This document shows, piece by piece, positions 1-6,686 of a stretch of DNA of 7,281 nucleotides. The number at the start of each line of letters is the position of its first letter. The first letter of the stretch is position 1. Position numbers and translations under genes: made by a program. The notes beneath the pieces are model-generated. The model searched no databases. It was given only the letters and a program-made list of their open reading frames with translations, and was not told the origin of the DNA. Origin of the DNA: Clostridia bacterium (lineage in GTDB: Bacteria > Bacillota > Clostridia > Christensenellales > Borkfalkiaceae); contig JAFTHR010000187.1 in the NCBI GenBank assembly GCA_017457345.1, positions 1 to 7,281 of the forward strand, read 5' to 3'.

Positions 1-410
1 AGGTGGTTGAACTCACGAATATGCTGGTGGCAGGGCACATTTTAGTGCAACGCTACGGCGATATATTAAAGGGCAAGCGCACTTGGCAAAAAGACCTAGA
101 AACGTCTTCCGTAAAACCCACGCTAAAAGATGCGGTTGCCGGGGACATCACTTCGGCAATGCCCTATCGTACAATGCTTTCCATTATTAATTTTATCAAG
201 GATATGGATACCGTTGCGCCGGGGTTCGCTTCGTACGATACGCTGCTATATTCCCCGGAATTAAAGTTTTATAGCAACAAAGTAAAAATGGACGAAAACC
301 TTACCACGAGCCTAAAAGGATTGTACTGCTTAGGGGATTCTTCGGGCTGGACAAGGGGGCTAATGATGGCTTCCGTAATGGGCGTTTTAATGGGGCGCAG
401 ATTAGCGTAA
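1..410 (+). CDS. FAD-dependent oxidoreductase-like protein, C-terminal part (5' end outside window)
   Basis: This is the last 136 codons or so of a gene that enters from the left; the reading frame is open to the window edge, so the GTG at 3 is not a real start. The C-terminus contains GLYCLGDSSGWTRGL (residues 106-120 counted from that GTG), followed by a small-residue helix (MMASVMGVLMGRRLA). This resembles the closing FAD-contacting motif of the uncharacterised NAD(P)/FAD-dependent oxidoreductases (COG2509-like), where the form is usually GLY-x-x-GDGAG-x-x-GG/RG-x-x-x-A-x-x-x-G. The preceding stretch SPELKFYSNKVKMDENL also fits that family. The Rossmann dinucleotide-binding N-terminus is not in view, so the substrate cannot be named. 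Having SSGW where GAG is usual is a small deviation. The gene ends at TAA 408-410, just before a strong terminator, so it is the last gene of its transcript. Family assignment is fairly secure; function is unknown. Confidence 0.72.
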   Translation, partial: VVELTNMLVAGHILVQRYGDILKGKRTWQKDLETSSVKPTLKDAVAGDITSAMPYRTMLSIINFIKDMDTVAPGFASYDTLLYSPELKFYSNKVKMDENLTTSLKGLYCLGDSSGWTRGLMMASVMGVLMGRRLA

Positions 411-420
411 GATAGCAATG

Positions 421-453
421 AAAAAAAGATCGGAAAAAAACCGATCTTTTTTT
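421..453 (+). terminator. Rho-independent terminator after the FAD oxidoreductase-like gene
   Basis: A perfect 13-bp inverted repeat (421-433 with 441-453) encloses a seven-A loop (434-440). The core GATCGG/CCGATC is flanked by seven A on the left and seven T on the right, and more T-rich sequence follows to 463. The A and T tracts are symmetrical, so the structure could work in both directions. With both flanking genes on the + strand, its likely role is to end the upstream transcript and insulate the dgt operon. Confidence 0.93.
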
Positions 454-454
454 A

Positions 455-493
455 TATTTTTTTCTATGAAAAAAAGGATTTTTCAAAAAAATA
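455..493 (+). repeat. A/T-only imperfect hairpin just after the terminator
   Basis: Nine bases at 455-463 (TATTTTTTT) are exactly complementary to 485-493. Inside them GAAAAA (468-473) pairs with TTTTTC (479-484) around a five-base loop, leaving CTAT (464-467) as a bulge. Apart from one G-C pair everything is A-U, so the fold is weak. It may be a by-product of the homopolymer tracts or part of an A+T-rich promoter-proximal element. No function is assigned. Confidence 0.3.
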
Positions 494-509
494 GTCGAAT
501 AAATATATG
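480..509 (+). promoter_or_regulatory. Weak candidate SigA promoter for the dgt operon
   Basis: The dgt operon follows a strong terminator, so a promoter must lie within about 100 bases upstream of 559. The best pair I can find is TTTTCA (480-485) as -35 and TATATG (504-509) as -10, with an 18-base spacer; each matches the consensus at four of six positions. TATACC at 524-529 is another possible -10 but has no -35 partner. The region is very A+T-rich, so such matches are expected by chance. The presence of a promoter in 454-550 is likely; these exact boxes are a guess. Confidence 0.2.
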
Positions 510-544
510 GAATGCGTAAAAAATATACCTAAAAAGCAAAAAAA

Positions 545-551
545 GGAGGGG
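545..551 (+). promoter_or_regulatory. Ribosome binding site of dgt
   Basis: GGAGGGG lies seven bases before the ATG at 559, a near-ideal Shine-Dalgarno position for a Firmicute. It fixes the dgt start. Confidence 0.85.
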
Positions 552-558
552 AAAGGCA

Positions 559-1587
559 ATGGAAAAGAAAGAACTTTGCGTTCGTGAACGAACGTATGAA
601 CAAGAAAACGAACGTTTTTCGCCGTACGCAACGAAATCCGCCGCCACTCGCGGTAGAGTGCGGGAAGAAACGCCTTGCCGTTTCCGTACCGATTTCCAAA
701 GAGATAGAGATCGGATCATTTACAGTAATTCGTTCAAGCGATTAAAAAACAAAACGCAAGTGTTCTTCGCGCCGCAGGGCGATCACTACATCACGCGGCT
801 CACGCACACGTTAGACGTTTCTCAAATTGCACGCTCGATTGCCTGTGCGCTTTCGCTTAACGAAGATTTAACGGAAGCTATTGCTCTTGGGCACGATTTG
901 GGGCACACGCCGTTCGGCCACGTGGGCGAACGGGTAATTGCAAAGTTGGCGGAGAGTGGATTTAAGCATAACGAACAATCCCTTCGAGTGGTGGATTGCA
1001 TTGAAAAATCGGGGCGCGGGCTCAACCTTACGTATGAAGTGCGCGACGGGATTTTGCAACACAAAAGCACGGGCAAGCCTAGTACGTTAGAAGGGGTAGC
1101 GGTATCCCTTGCAGACCGAATTGCTTATATTAATCACGACATTGAGGATGCGATCCGCGCGGGGATTTTAAAAGACGGGGATTTGCCCGAACACGCCGTG
1201 AACGTACTTGGAAAAATCACCAAAGAACGCATCAACACCACGATCAACGATATCTACGAAAATTCGTACGGAAAGAACTGCGTGCAAATGTCTAAGGAAG
1301 TGGAAAACGCCACCAACGAACTCCGCAGGTTTATGTTTGAACGGGTGTACGAAGTAAGCAACCGATCGATACAGGATAGAGCGGAGCGTTTGCTTACCCA
1401 ACTGTTCGAATACTTTATGGGGCATCCCGAGCAGTTGCCAGAGCCGTACGCTATGATTTTAGAGCGTGACGGAAAAGAGCGTGCCGTGTGCGATTACCTT
1501 TCGGGAATGACAGATAAGTACGCCATCAGCGTGTTTGAAAGTTTGTTTATTCCTACCACCTTTTCGTTAGGAGGGCAAACGGTATGA
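559..1587 (+). CDS. dgt: Deoxyguanosinetriphosphate triphosphohydrolase-like HD-domain protein
   Basis: This 342-residue cytoplasmic protein belongs to the dGTPase family of HD-domain metalloenzymes, which hydrolyse dNTPs to deoxynucleoside plus inorganic triphosphate and so trim the dNTP pool. The N-terminal block RTDFQRDRDRIIYSNSFKRL (43-62) is family-typical. The HD metal site is complete: H83 in RLTHTLDVS, H112-D113 in GHDLGHTPFGH, and D186 in SLADRIAYINHD. H116 and H121 of the HDLGHTPFGH signature are also present. Length fits the shorter class of bacterial dGTPases that lack a long C-terminal extension. ATG 559 is chosen because of the strong GGAGGGG seven bases upstream and because the N-terminus aligns with remembered family members. 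It appears to be the first gene of the operon, and its stop overlaps the dnaG start (ATGA at 1584-1587), implying translational coupling of a dNTP-degrading enzyme with primase. Nucleotide preference and allosteric activation cannot be read from sequence. Confidence 0.93.
   Translation: MEKKELCVRERTYEQENERFSPYATKSAATRGRVREETPCRFRTDFQRDRDRIIYSNSFKRLKNKTQVFFAPQGDHYITRLTHTLDVSQIARSIACALSLNEDLTEAIALGHDLGHTPFGHVGERVIAKLAESGFKHNEQSLRVVDCIEKSGRGLNLTYEVRDGILQHKSTGKPSTLEGVAVSLADRIAYINHDIEDAIRAGILKDGDLPEHAVNVLGKITKERINTTINDIYENSYGKNCVQMSKEVENATNELRRFMFERVYEVSNRSIQDRAERLLTQLFEYFMGHPEQLPEPYAMILERDGKERAVCDYLSGMTDKYAISVFESLFIPTTFSLGGQTV
1569..1574 (+). promoter_or_regulatory. Ribosome binding site of dnaG, inside the dgt 3' end
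   Basis: A consensus AGGAGG sits nine bases before ATG 1584, within the last codons of dgt. It supports the start that overlaps the dgt stop as ATGA. Confidence 0.85.
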
Positions 1588-3362
1588 GCAACGCAAGAGG
1601 GTTTGATCCCCGCTTTATGCAGGAACTCAAACAGAAGAACGATATCGTGGAAGTGGCTTCGGGGTACTTATCGCTCGATAGAAAGGGTGGCAACCATTGG
1701 GCGTGTTGTCCTTTCCACCACGAACGAACGCCGTCCTTTTCCATTAGTGAATCGGGGCAATTCTACCATTGCTTTGGGTGCGGTGTTTCGGGAGACGTTG
1801 TGTCACTCGTGCAAGAAATGGAATCTACGGACTTTATGGGCGCGATTCGCATTTTAGCAGCGCGCGCAAAAATGGAAGTACCCGAAAACAATTTTGATAC
1901 CGAAAAATCGGTGCAACTGAAAAAGAAACGGGATGCGATTGTGAAAATCATGCGCGATAGTGCAAGATTTTACCTTTCCAACTTGTATAGTGGAGACGAG
2001 CGTGCACAGGCACATTTAGACTATATTTCTCGCCGCAAACTTTCCCCTAGCGTGGTAAAAAAGTTTGGGCTTGGCGCGTCGCTTGATTTCTCGTCTTTAC
2101 CCGAATACTTAGTGGGCAAAGGCTATTATCGGCAGGACCTGCTCGATAGCGGCGTTTTGGCGGAATCGAAAAACGGGCGACTGATTGATGCGCTTGCGGG
2201 TAGATTGATCTTCCCCATCATCAATTCTATGGACGAAGTGGTGGGCTTTGGTGGCAGAGAACTGAAAAAAACGGACTTTGCTAAATACAAAAACACCAAA
2301 GAAACGTTGCTTTTTAACAAGCGCAACAAGCTCTATAACGTAAACCTATTGAAAAAACTCAAGCGGGAAACACCGATAAAGGACGTAATTATCGTGGAAG
2401 GGTATATGGACACCATTTCCCTTTACCAAGCGGGATTTCATAACGTAGTCGCTTCTATGGGCACGTCCTTAACCAAGGAACAAGCGCGGCTTGTAAAGCG
2501 GTACTCTCCCAACGTGCTGATTAGTTACGACGGAGACTTTGCCGGGCAAAGCGCCGACCTTCGCGGGTTGGAGATTTTAAAGGACGAAGGATTGAGCGTG
2601 CGCGTTGTGCCTATGCCGGACGGACTAGATCCAGACGACGTGGCAAAACAAGGCGCGGATGCCTACCAAAAATGTTTGGATGCGGCAATGCCGTTAATCG
2701 ACTATAAAATCCACTCTTTGCAACAAAAGTACAACGTGGAGAGAACGGAAGAAAAACGCGAATTCGTGGCGGCGGCGCTCAAAGTGGTAAAGGAAGCCGA
2801 AAGTGAAACGGTACGGGAAGAACTGCTCAAACGCATTCGTGACGTCACGGGGATTACTTACCAAGCGTTAGAGCGGGATTTAAGCGGTGTGAAGAAAGAA
2901 GAAAAAGCCGAACCCGTTGTCATTAAAAAAGTGGAAACGGGGGCGGATAAGTTTGTGAAGGCGGCACGCTTCGTTTTAGCGGCGAAACTCTTTGCCGCTC
3001 CGTATGCAAAGAACTTTGATTTGAGCAAGATCCCGTTCGAGAACGAAGTGCATCAAATCGTGGCGGCGTACGTGCGCCATTGCGAAGAGAAAGGAACGCT
3101 CGTTCGCGCGAGCGACTTATTCGACGAACTTGGCGTGGAAGATACGGAGTTTAACGAGATTCTCGATCTAAACGGTGGAGAACGGCTCACGGGCGTTTCG
3201 GCGGAACGGTTTTTCGCCGATAGCGTGAAAACGCTAGAACTTGCCGTATTGCAAAGGGAAGTACAGGCGCTTCAAGCGGCAATTTCTGCGGAAACGGATG
3301 CGGTAAGAAGAAAAGAACTTAGTGAAAAATTAAACGCGTGCTTGTTAAAGAGCCGCCGTTAA
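1584..3362 (+). CDS. dnaG: DNA primase DnaG
   Basis: The protein has 592 residues, close to the usual 580-620 for Firmicute primases, and synthesises RNA primers at the replication fork in contact with the replicative helicase. Domains in order: an N-terminal CHC2 zinc-binding domain (about 5-100) with ligands C42, H45, C63 and C66 in CPFHHERTPSF and CFGCGVSGD; a catalytic-core N-terminal part (about 120-255) with the conserved stretches GRLIFPI (205-211) and VVGFGGRE (219-226); a TOPRIM domain (about 265-350) with the acidic EGYMD (E272) and DGD (316-318) metal motifs plus PDGLDPDD (345-352); and a less conserved C-terminal helicase-binding region (about 455-592) rich in helices. No catalytic residue is missing. 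SYDGD replaces the commoner SFDGD, a mild change. The start is supported by AGGAGG at 1569. The gene overlaps dgt by four bases and precedes rpoD after a 46-base A-rich gap, the classic primase-sigma arrangement. Confidence 0.97.
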   Translation: MSNARGFDPRFMQELKQKNDIVEVASGYLSLDRKGGNHWACCPFHHERTPSFSISESGQFYHCFGCGVSGDVVSLVQEMESTDFMGAIRILAARAKMEVPENNFDTEKSVQLKKKRDAIVKIMRDSARFYLSNLYSGDERAQAHLDYISRRKLSPSVVKKFGLGASLDFSSLPEYLVGKGYYRQDLLDSGVLAESKNGRLIDALAGRLIFPIINSMDEVVGFGGRELKKTDFAKYKNTKETLLFNKRNKLYNVNLLKKLKRETPIKDVIIVEGYMDTISLYQAGFHNVVASMGTSLTKEQARLVKRYSPNVLISYDGDFAGQSADLRGLEILKDEGLSVRVVPMPDGLDPDDVAKQGADAYQKCLDAAMPLIDYKIHSLQQKYNVERTEEKREFVAAALKVVKEAESETVREELLKRIRDVTGITYQALERDLSGVKKEEKAEPVVIKKVETGADKFVKAARFVLAAKLFAAPYAKNFDLSKIPFENEVHQIVAAYVRHCEEKGTLVRASDLFDELGVEDTEFNEILDLNGGERLTGVSAERFFADSVKTLELAVLQREVQALQAAISAETDAVRRKELSEKLNACLLKSRR

Positions 3363-3395
3363 TCAAAAGAAAAAAGAAAAAAATTCGTTATTAAA

Positions 3396-3401
3396 CGGAG
3401 G
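3396..3401 (+). promoter_or_regulatory. Ribosome binding site of rpoD
   Basis: CGGAGG lies seven bases before ATG 3409. A nearer-looking ATG at 3402 is out of frame with the sigma factor and too close to the site, so 3409 is the start. The rest of the 46-base gap (3363-3408) is A-rich with no convincing promoter or terminator. Confidence 0.8.
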
Positions 3402-3408
3402 ATGAAAA

Positions 3409-4461
3409 ATGGCAATATCCGAACAAAACTTGAACGATATTTTATCGGCGCTTATCGAAACCTACAAAGCCAAAGCGTGCATTTCTACCGACGCGCTTTG
3501 CGACGCGTTTGAAAAGCACGACACCACGGCGCAACAAATAGATTACGTATACCGTGCGCTTGGCGAAGCGGGCATTCAAATTATGGACACGGAAGAGCGT
3601 GACCGTCTTTTTAGCGAAGCGGTAAACGACGTAGGGCTCGACGATCCCGTAAAAATGTATTTAAAAGAAATCGGGAAAGTGCCCCTGCTTTCTGGGGACG
3701 AAGAAATTGAACTTGCCCGTCAAATGCAAGAAGGAAACGAAGCGGCGAAAAAGCGCCTTTCGGAGGCAAACCTTCGCCTTGTGGTATCGATTGCAAAACG
3801 GTACGTGGGGCGCGGTATGCACTTCCTTGACTTGATCCAAGAAGGCAATATGGGCTTAATGAAAGCCGTGGACAAGTTCGACTACGAGAAAGGCTTTAAG
3901 TTCTCTACCTATGCAACGTGGTGGATTCGTCAATCCATTACCCGTGCGATTGCGGACCAAGCGCGTACCATTCGTATTCCCGTGCATATGGTAGAAACGA
4001 TTAGCAAATTAACGCGTGTACAACGGGTGCTTTTGCAAGAACTTGGCAGAGAGCCTACGCCCGCGGAAATCGCAGAGAAAATGGGCGTGACCGAAGAACG
4101 TGTGGTGGAAATCCAAAAAATTGCGCAAGATCCCGTTTCTTTGGAAGCGCCGATCGGGGAAGAAGACGATAGTCATTTAGGAGACTTTATCGAAGATCCT
4201 AAAGCGGCAACACCGAGTGATTCCGCGGAGTTTGGTATGCTCAAAGAACTTCTTTTAAAGGTGCTCGATTCCCTTACCCCGCGTGAAGAGAAAGTTCTTC
4301 GCTTGCGCTATGGGATTGACGACGGTAAGCCTAGAACGCTGGAAGAAGTGGGTAGAGAATTCCGCGTCACCCGTGAGCGTATTCGTCAAATCGAAGCAAA
4401 AGCACTCCGCAAACTTCGTCACCCTTCGCGCAGCAAGCGGTTAAAGGATTTCTTGGAGTAA
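3409..4461 (+). CDS. rpoD: Primary RNA polymerase sigma factor (sigma-70 group 1, SigA/RpoD)
   Basis: This 350-residue protein directs RNA polymerase core to housekeeping promoters. Region 1.1-like sequence occupies about 1-65. Region 1.2 starts at DPVKMYLKEIGKVPLLS (79-95). Region 2 spans about 115-190: NLRLVVSIAKRYVGRGM, then the core-binding stretch LDLIQEGNMGLMKAVDKFD, then the -10-recognition helix YATWWIRQSITRAI (168-181). Region 3 (about 190-270) begins with RTIRIPVHM. Region 4 (about 285-345) contains the -35-recognition helix-turn-helix TLEEVGREFRVTRERIRQIE (310-329). The near-perfect group 1 signatures and the presence of region 1.1 favour a primary rather than an alternative sigma factor. 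It is slightly shorter than Bacillus SigA (about 371 residues), mainly at the N-terminus. It lies directly after dnaG, as in many Firmicutes, and only 3 bp before trmK, whose ribosome binding site is inside its last codons. Confidence 0.97.
   Translation: MAISEQNLNDILSALIETYKAKACISTDALCDAFEKHDTTAQQIDYVYRALGEAGIQIMDTEERDRLFSEAVNDVGLDDPVKMYLKEIGKVPLLSGDEEIELARQMQEGNEAAKKRLSEANLRLVVSIAKRYVGRGMHFLDLIQEGNMGLMKAVDKFDYEKGFKFSTYATWWIRQSITRAIADQARTIRIPVHMVETISKLTRVQRVLLQELGREPTPAEIAEKMGVTEERVVEIQKIAQDPVSLEAPIGEEDDSHLGDFIEDPKAATPSDSAEFGMLKELLLKVLDSLTPREEKVLRLRYGIDDGKPRTLEEVGREFRVTRERIRQIEAKALRKLRHPSRSKRLKDFLE
4455..4458 (+). promoter_or_regulatory. Ribosome binding site of trmK, inside the rpoD 3' end
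   Basis: GGAG sits six bases before ATG 4465 and within the final rpoD codons. Ribosomes ending rpoD are therefore well placed to re-initiate on trmK. Confidence 0.6.
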
Positions 4462-4464
4462 GCA

Positions 4465-5148
4465 ATGGCGTATAGCAAGCGTATCCGCGAACTTTGTTCG
4501 TTGCTTTGTACAACGGATACTTTTGCCGACGTAGGCTGCGACCACGGCTACTGCACCGAGTATATGCTCAAACACGGGCTTTGCGAACACGCTTGGTTTT
4601 CAGACGTAAGCAAAGGCAGTTTGGCAAAAGCGGAAGCCCTGCTTGGGGAGTATGTTTTAGCAGGCAAGGCAACGGCGGTTTTAGGGGACGGATTTTTCGG
4701 CGTTCCTGCTAGCGTGGGGCTCGTGCTTATTGCGGGGATGGGTGGAAGTGAAATCGTTTCGATCTTATCCCATAAAGAGCACGGGTTTATGCCGAAGAGA
4801 TTTGTATTCCAACCCATGCACGATAGCGAAAAACTCCGCCGTTATATCCTGGAAAACGGTGGGTATATCGAGCGCGATTATACCTTTGAAGACGGAAAGT
4901 TTTACGACGTGTTGGTGGGTAGAAAACGCCGAGAAGGGGATCCTAAAAACAATTATTCGGCGTTAGACTACGAGTTTGGGCAAGAGAATATAAAAACGAA
5001 ACCGCAAGCGTTTTGCAAAAAGATACGAAAACTCCTTCGCGGGGTGGAAGAGTATTTATCAGGCGAACGTTTGCAAGAAGAAAGCAAGCAAGAGTTAAGA
5101 ACGAGAAAAACGAAACTCCAAGGAGTATTGCAAAGTGAAATTAAGTGA
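4465..5148 (+). CDS. trmK: tRNA (adenine(22)-N1)-methyltransferase TrmK
   Basis: The protein has 227 residues; B. subtilis TrmK (YqfN) has about 238. This SAM-dependent enzyme makes m1A at position 22 of the tRNA D-arm. The class I methyltransferase core occupies about 1-155. The glycine-rich SAM motif I is ADVGCDHGYCTEYML (21-35), where the family form is usually DVGCDHGYL. An acidic residue ending strand 2 is in WFSDVSKGSL (44-53), GDGF is at 74-77, and the family-typical LVLIAGMGGSEIV lies at 86-98. FVFQPMHDSEKLRRYILENG (113-132) and EDGKFYDVLVGRK (142-154) also match TrmK. The C-terminal part (about 160-227) is predicted to be a charged helical or coiled-coil extension, as in the family. 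It is located between rpoD and nif3, as in other Firmicutes. The last 14 bases overlap nif3 in a different frame. Confidence 0.9.
   Translation: MAYSKRIRELCSLLCTTDTFADVGCDHGYCTEYMLKHGLCEHAWFSDVSKGSLAKAEALLGEYVLAGKATAVLGDGFFGVPASVGLVLIAGMGGSEIVSILSHKEHGFMPKRFVFQPMHDSEKLRRYILENGGYIERDYTFEDGKFYDVLVGRKRREGDPKNNYSALDYEFGQENIKTKPQAFCKKIRKLLRGVEEYLSGERLQEESKQELRTRKTKLQGVLQSEIK
5121..5125 (+). promoter_or_regulatory. Ribosome binding site deciding the GTG start of nif3
   Basis: AGGAG lies nine bases before GTG 5135, inside the trmK coding region. No in-frame ATG exists near the start of the conserved N-terminus, so GTG 5135 is the best-supported start. Confidence 0.7.
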
Positions 5149-5941
5149 TTTTTACGAGGTGGTAGAAGGCGTTGCGCCCAAACGGCTCAGCGAAGAGTAT
5201 TGCGCGCAGTACGAAGCCTACGATAATAGCGGTTTGCTCGTAGACGCGCAAACGGATGCGCAAAAGGCCCTTTTTTCCTTGGATTTTTCCCTTTCCGCCG
5301 TGGAAAAGGCGATTGCGGAAAAGGCAACGGTAATCGTCACGCATCATCCTGCAATTTACGCAAAGATCGGGGAGATTGTGAGCGGTGATTGTTTGGGGAA
5401 CAAATTAGCGCTTTGCTTAAAGAACGGCATTTCCGTTATCTCAATGCATCTTAATTTAGACGTTGCGCCCGGCGGCATAGACGAGTGTTTAGCAGAGGGC
5501 GTTGTTCGTGCGAGCGGCGGTGGGGAGAGCGTGCAAAGCCTTTTCCAAGAACTTTTGGATGGTAGCGGTGCTTACGGCAGGGTGTATACCGTTGGAGAAA
5601 AGCCGCTAGACGAGTTGGCAAAGGCGCTTGCAAAAGAGTTTCAGTCGAATCGGATTTTGGTGTATCCGTTCGGCGAAAAAACGGTGAAGCGCGTGGCAAG
5701 TTATTGCGGCGCAGGCGCGAGTGAAGAAGCAATCGATTTTGCCCTTCAAAAGCGTGCGGACGTGATGATCTCGTCCGATTTTAAACACCATATTTTGGCG
5801 TATGCGAAAGAGCGTGGTTTAAGCGTGATTGTTTTAACGCATTACGCTGCGGAAAACTACGGTTTTAAAAAGTATTATGAAAAAATCCGTGAGCGGGTAG
5901 AGATTCCTTGCGTGTATCACGAGGACGAAGAACTGCTTTAA
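5135..5941 (+). CDS. Nif3-like dinuclear metal centre hexameric protein (YqfO/YbgI family)
   Basis: This 268-residue protein belongs to the Nif3/GTP cyclohydrolase I type 2-like family, whose known structures are toroidal hexamers with a two-metal site; the cellular function is not settled. The likely metal ligands are visible: H70-H71 in VTHHPAIY, D109 in HLNLDVAPGG, and H236 with E240 in LTHYAAEN. The four-residue spacing of the last pair matches H215/E219 as I recall them from E. coli YbgI. Other family motifs are YDNSGLLVD (29-37), with its NSGL turn, and SSDFKHHILAYA (213-224). It is the short form: B. subtilis YqfO is about 373 residues because of an inserted PII/CutA-like domain, absent here, although the middle (about 125-180) is shorter and variable. 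The gene starts with GTG, overlaps trmK by 14 bases and precedes the zinc ribbon gene by 15 bases, suggesting coupled expression. The old GTP cyclohydrolase label should not be taken as proven activity. Confidence 0.9.
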   Translation: MKLSDFYEVVEGVAPKRLSEEYCAQYEAYDNSGLLVDAQTDAQKALFSLDFSLSAVEKAIAEKATVIVTHHPAIYAKIGEIVSGDCLGNKLALCLKNGISVISMHLNLDVAPGGIDECLAEGVVRASGGGESVQSLFQELLDGSGAYGRVYTVGEKPLDELAKALAKEFQSNRILVYPFGEKTVKRVASYCGAGASEEAIDFALQKRADVMISSDFKHHILAYAKERGLSVIVLTHYAAENYGFKKYYEKIRERVEIPCVYHEDEELL

Positions 5942-5942
5942 C

Positions 5943-5950
5943 GGGAGGAG
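5943..5950 (+). promoter_or_regulatory. Ribosome binding site of the zinc ribbon gene
   Basis: GGGAGGAG begins two bases after the nif3 stop (TAA 5939-5941) and ends six bases before ATG 5957. It is one of the strongest Shine-Dalgarno sequences in the window. Confidence 0.85.
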
Positions 5951-5956
5951 AATTAT

Positions 5957-6673
5957 ATGTCTGCATTACAAGCAATTTTGAACTATCAAGAAAAGGACAA
6001 AGAACTGTATCAATTAGAGCGTGAACTTGCGGCAAGCCCCGAGAGAAAAGAGTACGCAAAAGTGCGTAAGATTTTAGACGGCGCGCCGGAAAAATTAGAA
6101 GCGCTTGAAACCAAAGCGGTGGCGCTTAAAACGGAAATTGCGGCGCTTATCGCTCAGTACGAAGACGTGGTAGATCGTTTAAATGCAATGAACGAAGATT
6201 TCGAACACGGCGACGAGTTGCTCTCTAGCGGTGCCGATTTATCTTTCTATAAAAAGAAGGTGGCAACGGCGAGTGATAGAGTAAAGAAACTCAAAGCCGA
6301 TTTAAAAGTGTTGAGCGACGACGTTGCTGCAACCGAAGAAGAATATAAAGCGTTAAAAACGCTGGTGCGTTCCGCCGAAAAGAAAAAGGTGGATGTTGCC
6401 GGTGCGTACAAAAAAGTAAAGGAAGAAAAAGAGCCGGCAATGAACGCGTTAAAGGCGGAACTTATGCAACTTGCAAAAGAAGTGCCCGCGCCGCTTTTAG
6501 AAAAATATATGGCAAAGCGGAAGGAGAAATTAGACTTGCCTATCGTTGGTAAGTTAGACGGAATGCGTTGCTCATTGTGCGGAATGGAACCTTCGGGGCT
6601 TGACCTTCAAAAACTCAAAGAAGGGCACGCCGTTGAATGCGAAACCTGCCGCCGCATTATTTTTGCGGAATAA
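5957..6673 (+). CDS. Coiled-coil protein with C-terminal C4 zinc ribbon (COG1579-like)
   Basis: The protein has 238 residues. The first 190 or so are highly charged and nearly all helix-forming (rich in E, K, A and L, with few aromatic residues), consistent with a long antiparallel coiled coil; a break is likely near DFEHGDELLSSGADLSFYKK (81-100). The C-terminus carries four cysteines as CxxC pairs, C205/C208 in RCSLCGME and C228/C231 in ECETCRRIIF, which should bind one zinc. This layout matches the conserved bacterial family often labelled C4-type zinc ribbon domain protein or putative nucleic acid-binding protein. Members often lie next to nif3, as here, but their role is not established. 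No signal peptide or membrane segment is seen, so it is cytoplasmic. The gene is 15 bases from nif3 with a strong ribosome binding site, and 35 bases from alr with no terminator between. Family is confident; function is unknown. Confidence 0.85.
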   Translation: MSALQAILNYQEKDKELYQLERELAASPERKEYAKVRKILDGAPEKLEALETKAVALKTEIAALIAQYEDVVDRLNAMNEDFEHGDELLSSGADLSFYKKKVATASDRVKKLKADLKVLSDDVAATEEEYKALKTLVRSAEKKKVDVAGAYKKVKEEKEPAMNALKAELMQLAKEVPAPLLEKYMAKRKEKLDLPIVGKLDGMRCSLCGMEPSGLDLQKLKEGHAVECETCRRIIFAE

Positions 6674-6686
6674 GGCACGCAAACCG

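Noticed and set aside
581..590. A LexA/SOS-like palindrome (GTTCGTGAAC) near the start of dgt
   Set aside because: The half-sites point the opposite way from the Firmicute LexA box (GAAC...GTTC), and the site is inside the coding region.
1168..1425. An 85-codon open frame on the - strand inside dgt
   Set aside because: It lies fully within the conserved dGTPase coding region, with no family resemblance and no supporting context.
3363..3408. A possible separate promoter or terminator between dnaG and rpoD
   Set aside because: The 46 bases are A-rich, with only a four-base CGTT/AACG stem near the ribosome binding site and no -35/-10 pair. A promoter inside dnaG cannot be excluded but is not visible.
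5451..5732. A 93-codon open frame on the - strand inside nif3
   Set aside because: It is Arg- and Pro-rich with no recognisable domain and lies wholly within a conserved gene; it is a shadow frame.
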